From contig NZ_JARXXA010000007.1 in assembly GCF_029892785.1 (NCBI RefSeq), forward strand, positions 1 to 64,000: a stretch of DNA of 64,000 nucleotides, read 5' to 3'. Below the pieces are notes generated by a model. That model saw only the letters and a program-made list of their open reading frames with translations, was not told the DNA's origin and ran no database searches. Origin of the DNA: Parabacteroides sp. PH5-46 (lineage in GTDB: Bacteria; Bacteroidota; Bacteroidia; Bacteroidales; Tannerellaceae). Both the position numbers and the translations under genes were made by a program. Positions 25,283-35,015 of the stretch are shown in pieces. Every line of letters starts with the position of its first letter. Position 1 is the first letter of the stretch.

Positions 25283-26470
25283 TTATTTAGGATAAACCAT
25301 AGCATATTCAATATTTTCATGTACATTGAACGTTTCTGAAACAATCAGTTCGTTTTCATACTGTGAAATGAGTTGGCAATACAATGTTACTCTTTCGTTA
25401 AAATCCACTTCGTGTTGGAAATTATAGTTCAAAATAAAATCGAATAAATGATTTCCCGAAGCTGTAAAACGATTTTTTACTTCTTCGAGATTGATGAACA
25501 TCATTTCTTCGGCTTCCACATCCAAATATTCATCCGAAATAATTTCGGCCATTTTTTGCCGAATGTTGGCTTGAATTTTAATGCTTTCAAATACTTTTTG
25601 AATTAAAGCCAATAACTCATCATCTGTTTGCAGTCGGTCAATGGATAATTTCAATGGATAAGCCGGATTTGATTCAAAAACAACAGCATTATTCTCTGAT
25701 AGAATTTTTCGGATATCCGTTTTGCTCTCAAGCTCAAACTGGTCTTTCAGATATTTGATTTGCCTCAACTTTTCAAGGAACCGACTTTGATATTTTATTT
25801 GATTCAGATATTCGATAATCTGCTTCTGTATTTCTATCAGATTATGTCTGCATTCGTTTAACTGTCGTTTCAGCAATGTTTCAATACGATTCAGTTCTTC
25901 GTCGTAAGCAATTTTGAAGAATGTCAGCTCTTCTTCTGACAACAACCGCTCCGTAGCATGGATAAGCGTAGAAATATCCTCCCGCTTTTTATCCAAGAAC
26001 TCCAGTTTGCTTTTTTTGTTTTTATAGTTTGGCTCGTTTTTGAAGGTATTATCTGTATTACGCTTCAAATCAATAACATTGCGCACTGTGATATTCCCGA
26101 TTTTGCGAATAGAGTTTTTAATCGTTTTGAGGTAAGTGTATTTCCGAGTTTCATTATTCTCCTGTAGATAATAAAGAATATGCTGCTTTACATTTTGAAT
26201 GCTTTCGTTGATATACGAAATGTTAATTTCTTCATTTATTGCTAACACTTGCTCAAAAAACTGAAGATATAAGTCGTCTAATTCCAAAAAACCTTCATTT
26301 TGACGAATTACAGCATGGTCTATCAGAAACTGAATGTGGTCTTCATCTGTAAATTCAAGAGCAAAATCATACTTATAAGCCATTGTTCGCTTCGCAAACA
26401 TTTCCGCAAATAAATCCTTATGCCTGCTCAACGCATTAATAAGTTCTTTTATGGAATAGAAAGTATTCAT
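25283..26470 (-). CDS. jetA: Wadjet kleisin-like subunit JetA
   Basis: A 395-residue largely helical protein with winged-helix-like N-terminal (about 1-90) and C-terminal (about 310-390) ends and a coiled middle (ERLLSEEELTFFKIAYDEEL, then RQLNECRHNLIEIQKQIIEY). Sequence identity to JetA families is not obvious by eye; the call rests on size, predicted shape and position at the head of jetBCD. No -7 box is seen in the 46 bp before it, so it is likely transcribed with the ABC-3C operon upstream. Confidence 0.8.
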   Translation of the reverse strand: MNTFYSIKELINALSRHKDLFAEMFAKRTMAYKYDFALEFTDEDHIQFLIDHAVIRQNEGFLELDDLYLQFFEQVLAINEEINISYINESIQNVKQHILYYLQENNETRKYTYLKTIKNSIRKIGNITVRNVIDLKRNTDNTFKNEPNYKNKKSKLEFLDKKREDISTLIHATERLLSEEELTFFKIAYDEELNRIETLLKRQLNECRHNLIEIQKQIIEYLNQIKYQSRFLEKLRQIKYLKDQFELESKTDIRKILSENNAVVFESNPAYPLKLSIDRLQTDDELLALIQKVFESIKIQANIRQKMAEIISDEYLDVEAEEMMFINLEEVKNRFTASGNHLFDFILNYNFQHEVDFNERVTLYCQLISQYENELIVSETFNVHENIEYAMVYPK

Positions 26471-26516
26471 TTACTGATATTCTTTATTGCATGAGAAAAT
26501 ATGATTTTTATTTATT

Positions 26517-29500
26517 TTACTGTTGCTTTATCTTTCCAAAAGTTTCAAGTTCAATATATTTTGAGCGGAATAGCCCTTTGGGCAGCTTTTTTTTCAATAG
26601 AAGATGAAAGTTTTCTTCGTGGGTAGATAAAATTAATTGTTTTTTATGATTGACAACTAAACTTCTCAACAAGTCTATTGTTGACAAAATATTTATGCTA
26701 TCCATAGATTGGATAGGATCATCCAAAAAAATGCAATTCACAGCTCTTCCTTTATCATCTGTAGTATTCAATGCTTTTGCCAGAAAAATGCTAAGACTTA
26801 AAACATTAAGTTGCGCTGCGCTAAAATAAAGACTTGGAGAGATGTATTTTCCTTGCTCTCCCAATGATTTAACAAAAACTGTCAATTTGGGAGATGTGTC
26901 GTCAAAATTACAAGCGAAATCAATTTCCTTATAATCAGGATGAGGGTCTATTTTGGAATATATATCCACAATTAGGTCTTTATGAAAAAATGAGTTAATA
27001 TGATTCTGAATATGGACAGCCAGACCTTTCCTCTCTTTTTCAAAGTCTTCTTTCAAGGTTGTATGTTTCTCTAAATCCTTTTTTGCACAAGATATGTCTT
27101 CTTGTGTTTTTTGTTGATTCAAATAAGGCAATATATACTCTTTTGATCTTTCTAATTTCTGATACTCTTCCCTCATTTTTTTTTGAAAAGAGATTTTATT
27201 ATCAATATCAACGAGAAATTTATCAACAAAAATAATCAGGTGCTCTTTGTTCTCTGCATTATCTTCCGAAGTGTTAATTTTCTTTATGAATGCATCGAAT
27301 TTTGACAAAAATCCAAGAACTTCCTGTAATTGTGTTTCTTTGTTTGTGATGTTATTTTCTATTTTTGAAATATCAATAGGCAAAAGAAGCTCGTTTAATT
27401 TGTCGATTTTAGAATTATGCTCTGTTATTTGGTCTTCTATCACTTTTATTTTATCCGACTCTTTAATTATTAAACTTTGAAGTAGTTCAGGGTTAAGACT
27501 TTCAAGATAATGTGTTACTTGAAAATTCAAAACTGTTTTATATTCCGGATTTTCTTTGGTAGATGAAATAATGTCGATAGAGACTTTATTTTTATCTATT
27601 AAAGCTTGAATTTCCTTATTGAGTAATGATTGCCTCTCAATCTCTTTAGCTAATTTTTCTCCTTCTTCCTGTTTTACTGTGATATTTATTTTTTTTTGGT
27701 TTTCTAATTTTAATTGAAATTCTTTTTCTTGGAGGTTTTCTGTCTTTTTAGTATAAGTTTCTAATTCTGTGATTTTATCACTTATTCCTTTTTCCAAAAA
27801 TGATTTTTCTTGTACTGTTTCGCCTATGTTTTTTGTATTATTTAAAATTTCAACCTCTAACTTTTGTTGTTTGTCCAAGATTTCTTTTTTGATTTCACTT
27901 TTCAAGGAGTCAATTAAATCCTTATTTGTTTTCTGTTTTACTTCTTCTAATGATTTATTTTTTAACAATATACTTTCATTTTCAGAAAGAAGCGGATTGT
28001 CTGAAATTCTTTCCAGCAAATCTTGGAAAGAGTCGTGTTTTGTATTACATAATGGGCAAATTTCAGTCTGAGATTGTTCAATAATTCCAGTACCTATTCG
28101 CAGGAGGGATTTTACATCTTCTTTGATTTGAATTTCTTCTGAAATTCTTTTTTCGTAATCTTTTATGATTCTATTCGAATTTTCAATATCACGGAAAAGT
28201 TTTTCAATCTGAACAATATTCGCTTGCTTTTCTTCTGTTAGCCCCTCGATATTGTTAAATGAACCTTTTTCGAAATGAATGAGATTTTGCTCAGTTATCA
28301 TTTTAAGATTTTTATGCTTATCTAAAAGTTGAGAATATTCCTGAAGTTTATTTTTTAAGTCTGAGACTTTTTCTTGCCTTTCTTTGATTTCTATATTTAC
28401 CGAACTAATTTTTGCATATACATTTGGTATATCTTTAATTTTCGCATCTATTGTCAGTATATTCTCATTTAATCTTCCTACTTCATTTTGAATATTATTG
28501 ATGATGTGTTTTAGTTTCTCGGTATCAGCAGTTTTTATTTCCAATGCTGATGCACATTCTAATTGGATTTTCTCTTCTTTCGATATTCTTTCTTTTGCCT
28601 GTAAATAAACTGGATAGATTTTAAGAATATCATCAATATGTTTTTTCTGAATATTATTTTTTTCGACTTCTCTTTTTAAATTATTGATTTGATTAGTTAA
28701 AGATTCTCTTTCTTGAACTCTTTTTTTGCTCTCTTTCAACAGATTGACTTCCGAAATTATGATGTTGTATTGCTCCTTTTTTTCGAAATAAAAATCAATT
28801 TTTGCACTTTGAATTTTGATTTCTTCTGATAATGAAATGAGATTTTCAGTAGTGTTTTCTATTTCAATAAATCTGTTATTAATAATATCTTCTAATCCTT
28901 TTTTTGTTTGTTCGTCAAAATAGATATCGATTTTCTTTAATTTTTCTCCCCAAGAAAGAAGAGTTTCTATCTGCGCATTTGTTGTTTCAATAATCTTATT
29001 ATCTGCAATTTCAAATGGTATTTTTTCTAATTCGGAAATTTTCTTTTTTATCTCTGTGATCTGTGTTTCATTTTCTTTTATCAGACTAACTAAGTTCTTA
29101 TAATACAAGTCTATTTCTTTATTACCAAAATATTCCATGAATTTCTCATACCTTTTTTCGGCAGTATCTTCTCTCAAAAAAGCATCAATCCAATCTTGCG
29201 ACAAAATTACATCTCTGAAAAACTTCATATTTTCCAAAGTATCTTTTTCGTCGAAATTAAAATCAGTTCCTCCTTTTTTAGGGACAGGGGGAATAATTCT
29301 ATAAGGACTATAATCCTCTTCTTGAAATGTAGTTTCGATTTTTACATAAGCATTCTTGCTTTCTCCAAAATCCCGATTTCTTAAAATAAACTGTTTTGTC
29401 TTATCTTTTTTCCGTTCTTCTTTTGCTATAATCTTATTTTCTTTTTCTCGTTTTAACAAGCGACTAATATTATTTGTCATCCCCCATTCTGTAGCATCAT

Positions 29501-29645
29501 AAAAAGAGGTTTTACCAAAGCCATTAGGGGCATATATGGAAACAAAATCAGCACAATCTCCGTCGGCCAACATGAAATTATATGTGGAATTTTCAGCATT
29601 TTGATAAGCCCTGAAACCTTGTATTTCAACTTTCTTTATTTTCAT
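26517..29645 (-). CDS. ABC-3C system SMC/Rad50-like ATPase
   Basis: A 1042-residue AAA_23-type ATPase. Walker A YAPNGFGKTSF is at residues 38-48; long coiled coils enclose a zinc-hook-like CPLCNTKH at about residue 530; the signature region YFSAAQLNVLSLSIFLAKAL and Walker B NCIFLDDPIQSMD lie near 940-975, followed by ILSTHEENF. It is the last gene of a four-gene ABC-three-component (ABC-3C) operon. In that class the ATPase is thought to sense foreign nucleic acid and license effectors. Its start overlaps the middle component by 20 bp. Confidence 0.88.
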   Translation of the reverse strand: MKIKKVEIQGFRAYQNAENSTYNFMLADGDCADFVSIYAPNGFGKTSFYDATEWGMTNNISRLLKREKENKIIAKEERKKDKTKQFILRNRDFGESKNAYVKIETTFQEEDYSPYRIIPPVPKKGGTDFNFDEKDTLENMKFFRDVILSQDWIDAFLREDTAEKRYEKFMEYFGNKEIDLYYKNLVSLIKENETQITEIKKKISELEKIPFEIADNKIIETTNAQIETLLSWGEKLKKIDIYFDEQTKKGLEDIINNRFIEIENTTENLISLSEEIKIQSAKIDFYFEKKEQYNIIISEVNLLKESKKRVQERESLTNQINNLKREVEKNNIQKKHIDDILKIYPVYLQAKERISKEEKIQLECASALEIKTADTEKLKHIINNIQNEVGRLNENILTIDAKIKDIPNVYAKISSVNIEIKERQEKVSDLKNKLQEYSQLLDKHKNLKMITEQNLIHFEKGSFNNIEGLTEEKQANIVQIEKLFRDIENSNRIIKDYEKRISEEIQIKEDVKSLLRIGTGIIEQSQTEICPLCNTKHDSFQDLLERISDNPLLSENESILLKNKSLEEVKQKTNKDLIDSLKSEIKKEILDKQQKLEVEILNNTKNIGETVQEKSFLEKGISDKITELETYTKKTENLQEKEFQLKLENQKKINITVKQEEGEKLAKEIERQSLLNKEIQALIDKNKVSIDIISSTKENPEYKTVLNFQVTHYLESLNPELLQSLIIKESDKIKVIEDQITEHNSKIDKLNELLLPIDISKIENNITNKETQLQEVLGFLSKFDAFIKKINTSEDNAENKEHLIIFVDKFLVDIDNKISFQKKMREEYQKLERSKEYILPYLNQQKTQEDISCAKKDLEKHTTLKEDFEKERKGLAVHIQNHINSFFHKDLIVDIYSKIDPHPDYKEIDFACNFDDTSPKLTVFVKSLGEQGKYISPSLYFSAAQLNVLSLSIFLAKALNTTDDKGRAVNCIFLDDPIQSMDSINILSTIDLLRSLVVNHKKQLILSTHEENFHLLLKKKLPKGLFRSKYIELETFGKIKQQ

Positions 29646-30189
29646 AATTCTGTAAGATTTGCTTCAAGATTGTTTTAGTGTCGTTATTGTCTTTATTTTT
29701 ACCGGAGGTAATTTGACTATTTTTTATAGTATCCCACAATGGAGTTTGACCCATATAATCGACAGAAGAGTTTGAGCCTGTATTTTCGACACTAATATCT
29801 TCCATTGTCACTTTTGATGAAATCAATGTTCTTTTTACCTGATCAGAAAAATCTTCCTTCAGAAAGTTCTCTATAACGATTTTCCTACAACAAAATTTAT
29901 CATTCTCTATTTCATACTTGATCTCTTTGGAAACTCCTGTTTTGCAAAGCAATAGTAAATACAAGTTCCATTTTATAAATACATTATCAATTTGTCCTTG
30001 TATGCAGGCTACAATAGAACTTGTGATTTTTCCCCAATTATCTTTTAATAAATTTTCATCAGGGAAGAGAGCAAAAGTAACAATCGCGTTGTGCAAAGTG
30101 TCAACTTCAACAACACTTATGTTGAAATCTTTGAATTCGTTTTTTAAGACTTCTACTTCCGGTATTTTATCCAATAGAGAATGTGTCAT
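29626..30189 (-). CDS. ABC-3C system middle component
   Basis: A 187-residue protein placed between the effector-like genes and the ATPase, as in ABC-3C operons. Residues about 95-115 (NDKFCCRKIVIENFLKEDF) resemble the middle component 1 family; the C-terminus is polar and low in complexity (SQITSGKNKDNNDTKTILKQ). It overlaps both neighbours (23 and 20 bp). It is thought to link the ATPase to the effector. Confidence 0.78.
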   Translation of the reverse strand: MTHSLLDKIPEVEVLKNEFKDFNISVVEVDTLHNAIVTFALFPDENLLKDNWGKITSSIVACIQGQIDNVFIKWNLYLLLLCKTGVSKEIKYEIENDKFCCRKIVIENFLKEDFSDQVKRTLISSKVTMEDISVENTGSNSSVDYMGQTPLWDTIKNSQITSGKNKDNNDTKTILKQILQNYENKES

Positions 30190-31465
30190 TCATTTTATCT
30201 TTAAAGAAATTTGGTATTTTTAAAATATCATTAGGATATTCAAACTGTTTTTCTAATAAATCTTTTTGAAACTTGTAAATATGGAATAATCCAAAATCTG
30301 AGTATATGTCAATCCCTGAATCAATTTGTAATTTTTCATCATCTCGTTGAACTTTTGCTATATTAGGAATACTTGTTTTAGGAATGCTGACAACTGTTGG
30401 CATTTTGTCTTTATCTGTACTAATAATTATAGAGCCGCCTTTGCTTAAACCCTTTAGATTGGATTTGTAGATGTCTTTTATGAGATGCATCCAATTTTCG
30501 GATATTCCAAATAAAAATCTGTTTTTAGATAAATAGTTATTTATAGACTCAATAGAAATCTCATCATTTGAATCTTTCATTAAGTTGATTACTATAAACT
30601 CTAAAAATGTAATCCAAAGATGTTTATTAAATAAATTTGCTGATGAATGTCCTGAAATGAGTAAACTTTCATTATACTCTTTAAGCACTTGATGGGGAAA
30701 AATTGATTCGCACAGCTTTGATTTCACTTGATTTAGCAGGTAATCTCTTAAAGGAGTATTGTCAGGTGTAAGGTTGTTAAGAGGAAATATCGCATCTTTC
30801 AAATGTAAAAAACAAGTTAAATAAGATGGCATAAGAGGAGGTAATCCTTTTTTTTCTATTAATTCTTGAAAAGAGTCTAAAGGAATAAAATTTATACGAC
30901 CTAAGATTTCATTTTCATCCTTCGCTACCATTTCCGATTGAATGCCAATTAGCTCAATATTACTCCCGAATTGCCGGAGAATACCACCGCCAGACATTCC
31001 ATCTACCTCTTTAAACACTGGTTTTCCTTGAATTTCTGCCTCGATAAAATCATCAAGTTTATCATCTTTTAATTCTATATCATTTGAACGATAAGAATCT
31101 ACATCATTTCTTCGTCTTAATGGATAACCACAAAGTTTATAAATGTGAGAAGGATCAAATTTTAATTCTGTTTTGTAAACAGGCAATATTTCTTCAATGC
31201 CATTTTTTTTTATTTTTATTATGGCTGCTCCATCTCTTGTTTTAACATTTTCATCATAATAGGGTGGGGCTATCAGTTCCAAAACTACAGGTTCTGTTCC
31301 TGTTTGTTGTTCTATCTTAATATCTTCAACAGACAAATCTTTAATAACATGCCGGGCAGTAAGAACATAAGAATATTCCGCAGTAAGAGGCTGAAATAAG
31401 CATCCGCTGCCATTATTCACTTTGACAGTCAATGCTCTGAATCTATTTGATATGTTGTCCGTCAT
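30167..31465 (-). CDS. ABC-3C trypsin-like serine protease effector
   Basis: A 432-residue protein with an N-terminal trypsin-like domain: GSGCLF, then VLTARHVI (His39), DGAAIIKI (Asp78) and EVDGMSGGGIL (Ser158), a complete catalytic triad. The C-terminal half (about 220-432) is an unrecognised helical region. The ATG at 31465 is used; the longer frame would start at a TTG. It overlaps the preceding and following genes. In ABC-3C systems such enzymes are proposed to be released on activation to harm the infected cell. Confidence 0.83.
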   Translation of the reverse strand: MTDNISNRFRALTVKVNNGSGCLFQPLTAEYSYVLTARHVIKDLSVEDIKIEQQTGTEPVVLELIAPPYYDENVKTRDGAAIIKIKKNGIEEILPVYKTELKFDPSHIYKLCGYPLRRRNDVDSYRSNDIELKDDKLDDFIEAEIQGKPVFKEVDGMSGGGILRQFGSNIELIGIQSEMVAKDENEILGRINFIPLDSFQELIEKKGLPPLMPSYLTCFLHLKDAIFPLNNLTPDNTPLRDYLLNQVKSKLCESIFPHQVLKEYNESLLISGHSSANLFNKHLWITFLEFIVINLMKDSNDEISIESINNYLSKNRFLFGISENWMHLIKDIYKSNLKGLSKGGSIIISTDKDKMPTVVSIPKTSIPNIAKVQRDDEKLQIDSGIDIYSDFGLFHIYKFQKDLLEKQFEYPNDILKIPNFFKDKMNDTFSIG

Positions 31466-32528
31466 TATTGTATTCAATAGAAGAAACAGGTTTTGCTATA
31501 AATTTATGTTCTTTATAATCGGTATCGTTGAATATTTCCGATATAAGTTTCGGATAGTTGAATAACAATGTCGGATTATCATTCAATTTTATAATTCTAG
31601 ACAAGCATGTTTTATCCGGTAATCCATGCCTTTCTCCATTTGTTGATATAACATATGTGTCACAATTTATAAGTTCCAAAAGTTTAGGACTTGTGTTTGC
31701 CTTGCTACCATGATGCGATAATTTTACTAATTCAACAGAACATTTGTTCTTGGTCGTATATCCTAATTTTTCAAGACTCTCTGTTATTGTTTTGTCGAAA
31801 GCATCTCCCAAAAATAAAAAATTCTTTTCGTTCAATGTCAATAAAAATGCAATTGAACTTCCATTATGAATTGATTTATCAGGGGAAAATACATCATTTT
31901 TTATTAATTGAGTAAGCGTTTTATTGTAATCGGTTGATTTCCCAGAAGTTTGATTATTGTTCTTTTCAAATTCCCATTTAACAATTAACTTTTTAAGATT
32001 TTCTATATCTGGAGATAATATTTTAATTTCCATTCCAAAAAAATCAATAACATCTCCGGATTTTATAATTTTCTTTTCCCAACCAGCCTTATTTATTATA
32101 TATTCAAATTTAACTCCTTGAGGAATTCCTGTTTGTGTGTTTGTATTTGTTCGTGGAGAAATGGGAATGAAATTCTCCTCAATCACCGGCTGATTAAAAA
32201 AATCTGAAATTACATTTCCGGAATTAAACCAAATATTTTTTACCAGATTTATATCGAAATTTTCATCTTCGAACCAGTTTAAAATTCCGTCTATGTGATC
32301 ACAATCAACATGCGTAACAATAAGCAAGTCTATTTTTTGCCCATTTTCAGAGATCTCCTGTACAACATTTTTTAAATCTCCAGAAAGTTTTTGCTTAGTT
32401 CTCTTATCTATAGATTCATACGTAAATGCAGTACCTCCATCAATTAAGATATGCTTTATATCTTCCTTATAATTAAAAGATATGAGAATGGAATCTCCAT
32501 AGTATGCCGAAAGAAATTTTATAATCAT
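31443..32528 (-). CDS. Metallo-beta-lactamase fold hydrolase (ComEC/Rec2-like) of ABC-3C operon
   Basis: A 361-residue MBL-fold protein without membrane segments. Metal-binding motifs: ILIDGGTAFTYES at the N-terminus, THVDCDHIDG (His73, Asp75, Asp77, His78), FLFLGDAFDK, and VKLSHHGSKANTSP. This resembles the soluble MBL domain of ComEC-type nucleases. It is the first gene of the operon and overlaps the protease gene by about 20 bp. It may be a nuclease effector or a processing enzyme; the substrate is unknown. Confidence 0.85.
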   Translation of the reverse strand: MIIKFLSAYYGDSILISFNYKEDIKHILIDGGTAFTYESIDKRTKQKLSGDLKNVVQEISENGQKIDLLIVTHVDCDHIDGILNWFEDENFDINLVKNIWFNSGNVISDFFNQPVIEENFIPISPRTNTNTQTGIPQGVKFEYIINKAGWEKKIIKSGDVIDFFGMEIKILSPDIENLKKLIVKWEFEKNNNQTSGKSTDYNKTLTQLIKNDVFSPDKSIHNGSSIAFLLTLNEKNFLFLGDAFDKTITESLEKLGYTTKNKCSVELVKLSHHGSKANTSPKLLELINCDTYVISTNGERHGLPDKTCLSRIIKLNDNPTLLFNYPKLISEIFNDTDYKEHKFIAKPVSSIEYNNDGQHIK

Positions 32529-32569
32529 GCTTATTTACAATACTAGTTCTTTAGGAATGAGACCTTTTG

Positions 32570-32577
32570 CAAAAATA
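32570..32577 (-). promoter_or_regulatory. -7 box of ABC-3C (and probably Wadjet) operon
   Basis: On the minus strand TATTTTTG, a TAnnTTTG match, 41 bp before the ATG at 32528. It is the only clear promoter seen for the eight same-strand genes down to 20227. Confidence 0.55.
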
Positions 32578-32655
32578 CAAATAATATATAACATAAAAAC
32601 ATGAACTCCGAAGAATAATAGATATATATCCTTCGGGTCTAACTTGATTCTAAAG

Positions 32656-32960
32656 TTAATAGCTATATCGGATTACGCTCTCTGTTTTCCGGTTATACTC
32701 CTCAATCCTACTATGGCAATGTCCATGTACCATACAAGCTCCGTAATTTTTGCGACTTCATGAAACAAGCGGATAATGATAAAGTGCCAGAGAAAAATCT
32801 GTCTCCAAGAATGGGAATCGGAATGCTTTGAAAGTCAATTCCTTCATTTGTTGAACACTTTCAAAATAGTTGGGTAGTTTAACATTACTCGCATCATGAT
32901 TGCCTACATTCAGATGCTTTATTTCATGCAATTTACCCGTATGAAGGAGTTTACAACTTT
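32656..32960 (-). pseudogene. Metallophosphoesterase remnant
   Basis: Read on the minus strand: KLHEIKHLNVGNHDASNVKL (the GNHD motif), then PNYFESVQQMKELT and LALYHYPLVS, then an in-frame TGA, then SRKNYGACMVHGHCHSRIEE and a stop at 32656-32658. GNHD, HYPL and GHCH are the conserved motifs of calcineurin-like phosphoesterases, where the residue after HYPLVS is normally Trp, so TGG to TGA is likely. The N-terminal third is missing. It fills most of the gap 32529-33033. Confidence 0.65.
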
Positions 32961-33033
32961 TTGATATATAAATAATTTGCAGAAACGGACACAATCTGTC
33001 CATCTCTGCAAATTATTTATTCTTTATTTCCGC

Positions 33034-33717
33034 TTACTCCCTAACAAATCTCCTAAAATCAAACCCCTCATCCCCATTGCCGGACAATGCTTGCCTGTTA
33101 TCCTCAATCCGGTTCAGGATAGCCATAGCCCGCTCCTCCGCTCCATGAATCTGTTTGGTGAATTGGTTGTAAATATCCGTTCCTTCAATCTTGGGAATGA
33201 TATGTTCAACTTGCACTTCCTCTTCTTTTGTAATCGGATTATCCTTCAGGGTTCTGACCACCAATTCAAATTCATCAAGGGTTGTCCCTGTGCTGAATTG
33301 TGACCGTTCCTTTTCTGTCAAAACTGGAATAGTTTCATCATCTATAGTGTCCGGATCAATGTCGGAAACTTCTTTTTTCTCCATCGGAATAGACATAAAA
33401 GGCTTATTCTCTTCTATCATTTTGGATTGTTGCAACACCAGCTCTTTTAATTCGGCAATTTCCTTTTTTAATGGATTTGCGGGTTCTATCAGTTCCTGTT
33501 CTGCCTGTTTAGAGATACTTTTTTCTTTCAGTTTAAATTTCGATTTTCCTACAATATCTGGAATCAGGTCTTTGGTTGGCGAACTTCTCTTTTTATCCTC
33601 TTGTCTTGACTGATACTTATTATCAAACCAATCTTTGAAGATATTCCAAAGGTTCAGGCATGCCATAAAGAAACATGCCGTCGCCAATAGAATTGCTTTT
33701 AACTTTTCCACTTCCAT
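33034..33717 (-). CDS. TraD-like accessory protein of CTnDOT-type transfer region
   Basis: A 227-residue protein with one N-terminal membrane segment (LLATACFFMACLNLWNIF, residues about 10-27) and a long hydrophilic charged remainder (KKEIAELKELVLQQSKMIEE; EVQVEHIIPKIEGTDIY). Its place directly after a ParA-like and a DUF3408 gene matches traD of CTnDOT-type elements. It starts one base after the traA stop. No further transfer genes follow. Confidence 0.6.
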   Translation of the reverse strand: MEVEKLKAILLATACFFMACLNLWNIFKDWFDNKYQSRQEDKKRSSPTKDLIPDIVGKSKFKLKEKSISKQAEQELIEPANPLKKEIAELKELVLQQSKMIEENKPFMSIPMEKKEVSDIDPDTIDDETIPVLTEKERSQFSTGTTLDEFELVVRTLKDNPITKEEEVQVEHIIPKIEGTDIYNQFTKQIHGAEERAMAILNRIEDNRQALSGNGDEGFDFRRFVRE

Positions 33718-33718
33718 A

Positions 33719-34504
33719 TTACAAGTTGATTATTTTGACAATCTCTTCCACCAGTAAATCCAATTTGCTGTCTTTCAGAAGCGGTTTATCGGGAGGAAAG
33801 ATTGTAGAGAGGAATAAGTAATCATTTCCTTCTATGGATTGTTCCCTGTCATAACGGACACTTTGCGGAATACGGCTCTCCATAATAGAAATACCCAATC
33901 CTAAAATGGCTTCCTCATAGTAATTGAATAATTCCTTTCTTTCCCGATTTGTTACTTTGTTCCAGAACGGATAAATACCTTTTAGCCGGATTTGCGGGTT
34001 CATGGTTATCATTTCGTTAATGGAGATAATAAACGGTAGGGTGCTTTCCATGTTGATGCGTGAAGTTGTTACCGGGACAAACAGGTAATCCATTTGAAAA
34101 AATATCTCGACAACATTCTCATTGTTTACCGTTCCCGGCAGGTCGAATAACACCACATCGTATTTTTCCGCTTCGTTTTCCAAAAACGCTTTTGCCCTTG
34201 CAAGTGCCTGTTCCGGCTTGGTCGGAACGATAGGATAAGTTGGTTTGCCCAATTTTGCGAACAGTGCTTCTGCTTTCTTCTGATAGAAAGCGTTGCTTTG
34301 TAGTTGTTCCGCTTCCCGTTTCCGCATCTTCTGAATACTCCATTGCGGAAAATCACAATCTATTACGGCGACATTATACTCTTTTTGGTAATGTAGATAG
34401 CTTGCTACCAACGTTGTAAATACGGATTTGCCTGCTCCACCCTTTTGTGTGCAAAATGAGATATACACAGGTCTTGTTTGCTTTTGATTTTCTGAATTGT
34501 TCAT
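33719..34504 (-). CDS. ParA family ATPase (TraA-like)
   Basis: A 261-residue MinD/ParA ATPase with the deviant Walker A CTQKGGAGKSVFTT (about residues 18-31), VAVIDCDFPQWS and the Walker B DVVLFDLPGTVNNE. In CTnDOT-type elements this traA gene lies upstream of traB/traD and near the mob genes. ParA-like proteins may help position DNA before transfer. It is followed immediately by the traD-like gene. Confidence 0.85.
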   Translation of the reverse strand: MNNSENQKQTRPVYISFCTQKGGAGKSVFTTLVASYLHYQKEYNVAVIDCDFPQWSIQKMRKREAEQLQSNAFYQKKAEALFAKLGKPTYPIVPTKPEQALARAKAFLENEAEKYDVVLFDLPGTVNNENVVEIFFQMDYLFVPVTTSRINMESTLPFIISINEMITMNPQIRLKGIYPFWNKVTNRERKELFNYYEEAILGLGISIMESRIPQSVRYDREQSIEGNDYLFLSTIFPPDKPLLKDSKLDLLVEEIVKIINL

Positions 34505-34541
34505 GATGTTCTTTTTTAATTTATACTGTTTCTGAAATGTA

Positions 34542-35015
34542 TTACCTACTGTTCCTTTTTATGGGTCTTTTGATGTTCTCTTCGTAGATACGGTTGATTT
34601 CGTCTTCGTAGAGTTCGATATGATGGCTGATAATGTTATCGACCAATCCGCTGATGCTAATCCGTTCATTGCGTATTGAGCGGACAAGGGTTTGAAGCAC
34701 TTCGTAGTTATCTTTGCCAATATATAATCCCTGCCGGTTACGAAGTTCGTTTCGGGAAAGAAATACCGATTCATAATCTACCGCTTGTCCCCGCTTCTTT
34801 TTGGGCGGCTCTTTCGTTTTTTCTTCAATCGTTTTTTCCTCAATGCAGGTTCCTGCTTCGGGATTAGTATTGCTTACGACAGTCTCCGTCTGATTCTCTG
34901 CCAGTGTGGATTTAGGCATTTCTTCATTGCTGCCTGCAACTGCAACTTGACGAATAAATGCACTTGCGTCTATCTTCACACCTGCCTTTTTGTTTGCTTG
35001 ATTCTCTTCTTTCAT
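34542..35015 (-). CDS. DUF3408 domain protein (TraB-like)
   Basis: A 157-residue protein of the DUF3408 family: a low-complexity N-terminal half, then KKKRGQAVDYESVFLSRNEL, then KDNYEVLQTLVRSIRNERIS and a helical C-terminus (ISGLVDNIISHHIELYEDEI). This arrangement is typical of the small DNA-binding-like proteins beside traA. It is 37 bp upstream of traA in the same direction. Confidence 0.78.
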   Translation of the reverse strand: MKEENQANKKAGVKIDASAFIRQVAVAGSNEEMPKSTLAENQTETVVSNTNPEAGTCIEEKTIEEKTKEPPKKKRGQAVDYESVFLSRNELRNRQGLYIGKDNYEVLQTLVRSIRNERISISGLVDNIISHHIELYEDEINRIYEENIKRPIKRNSR

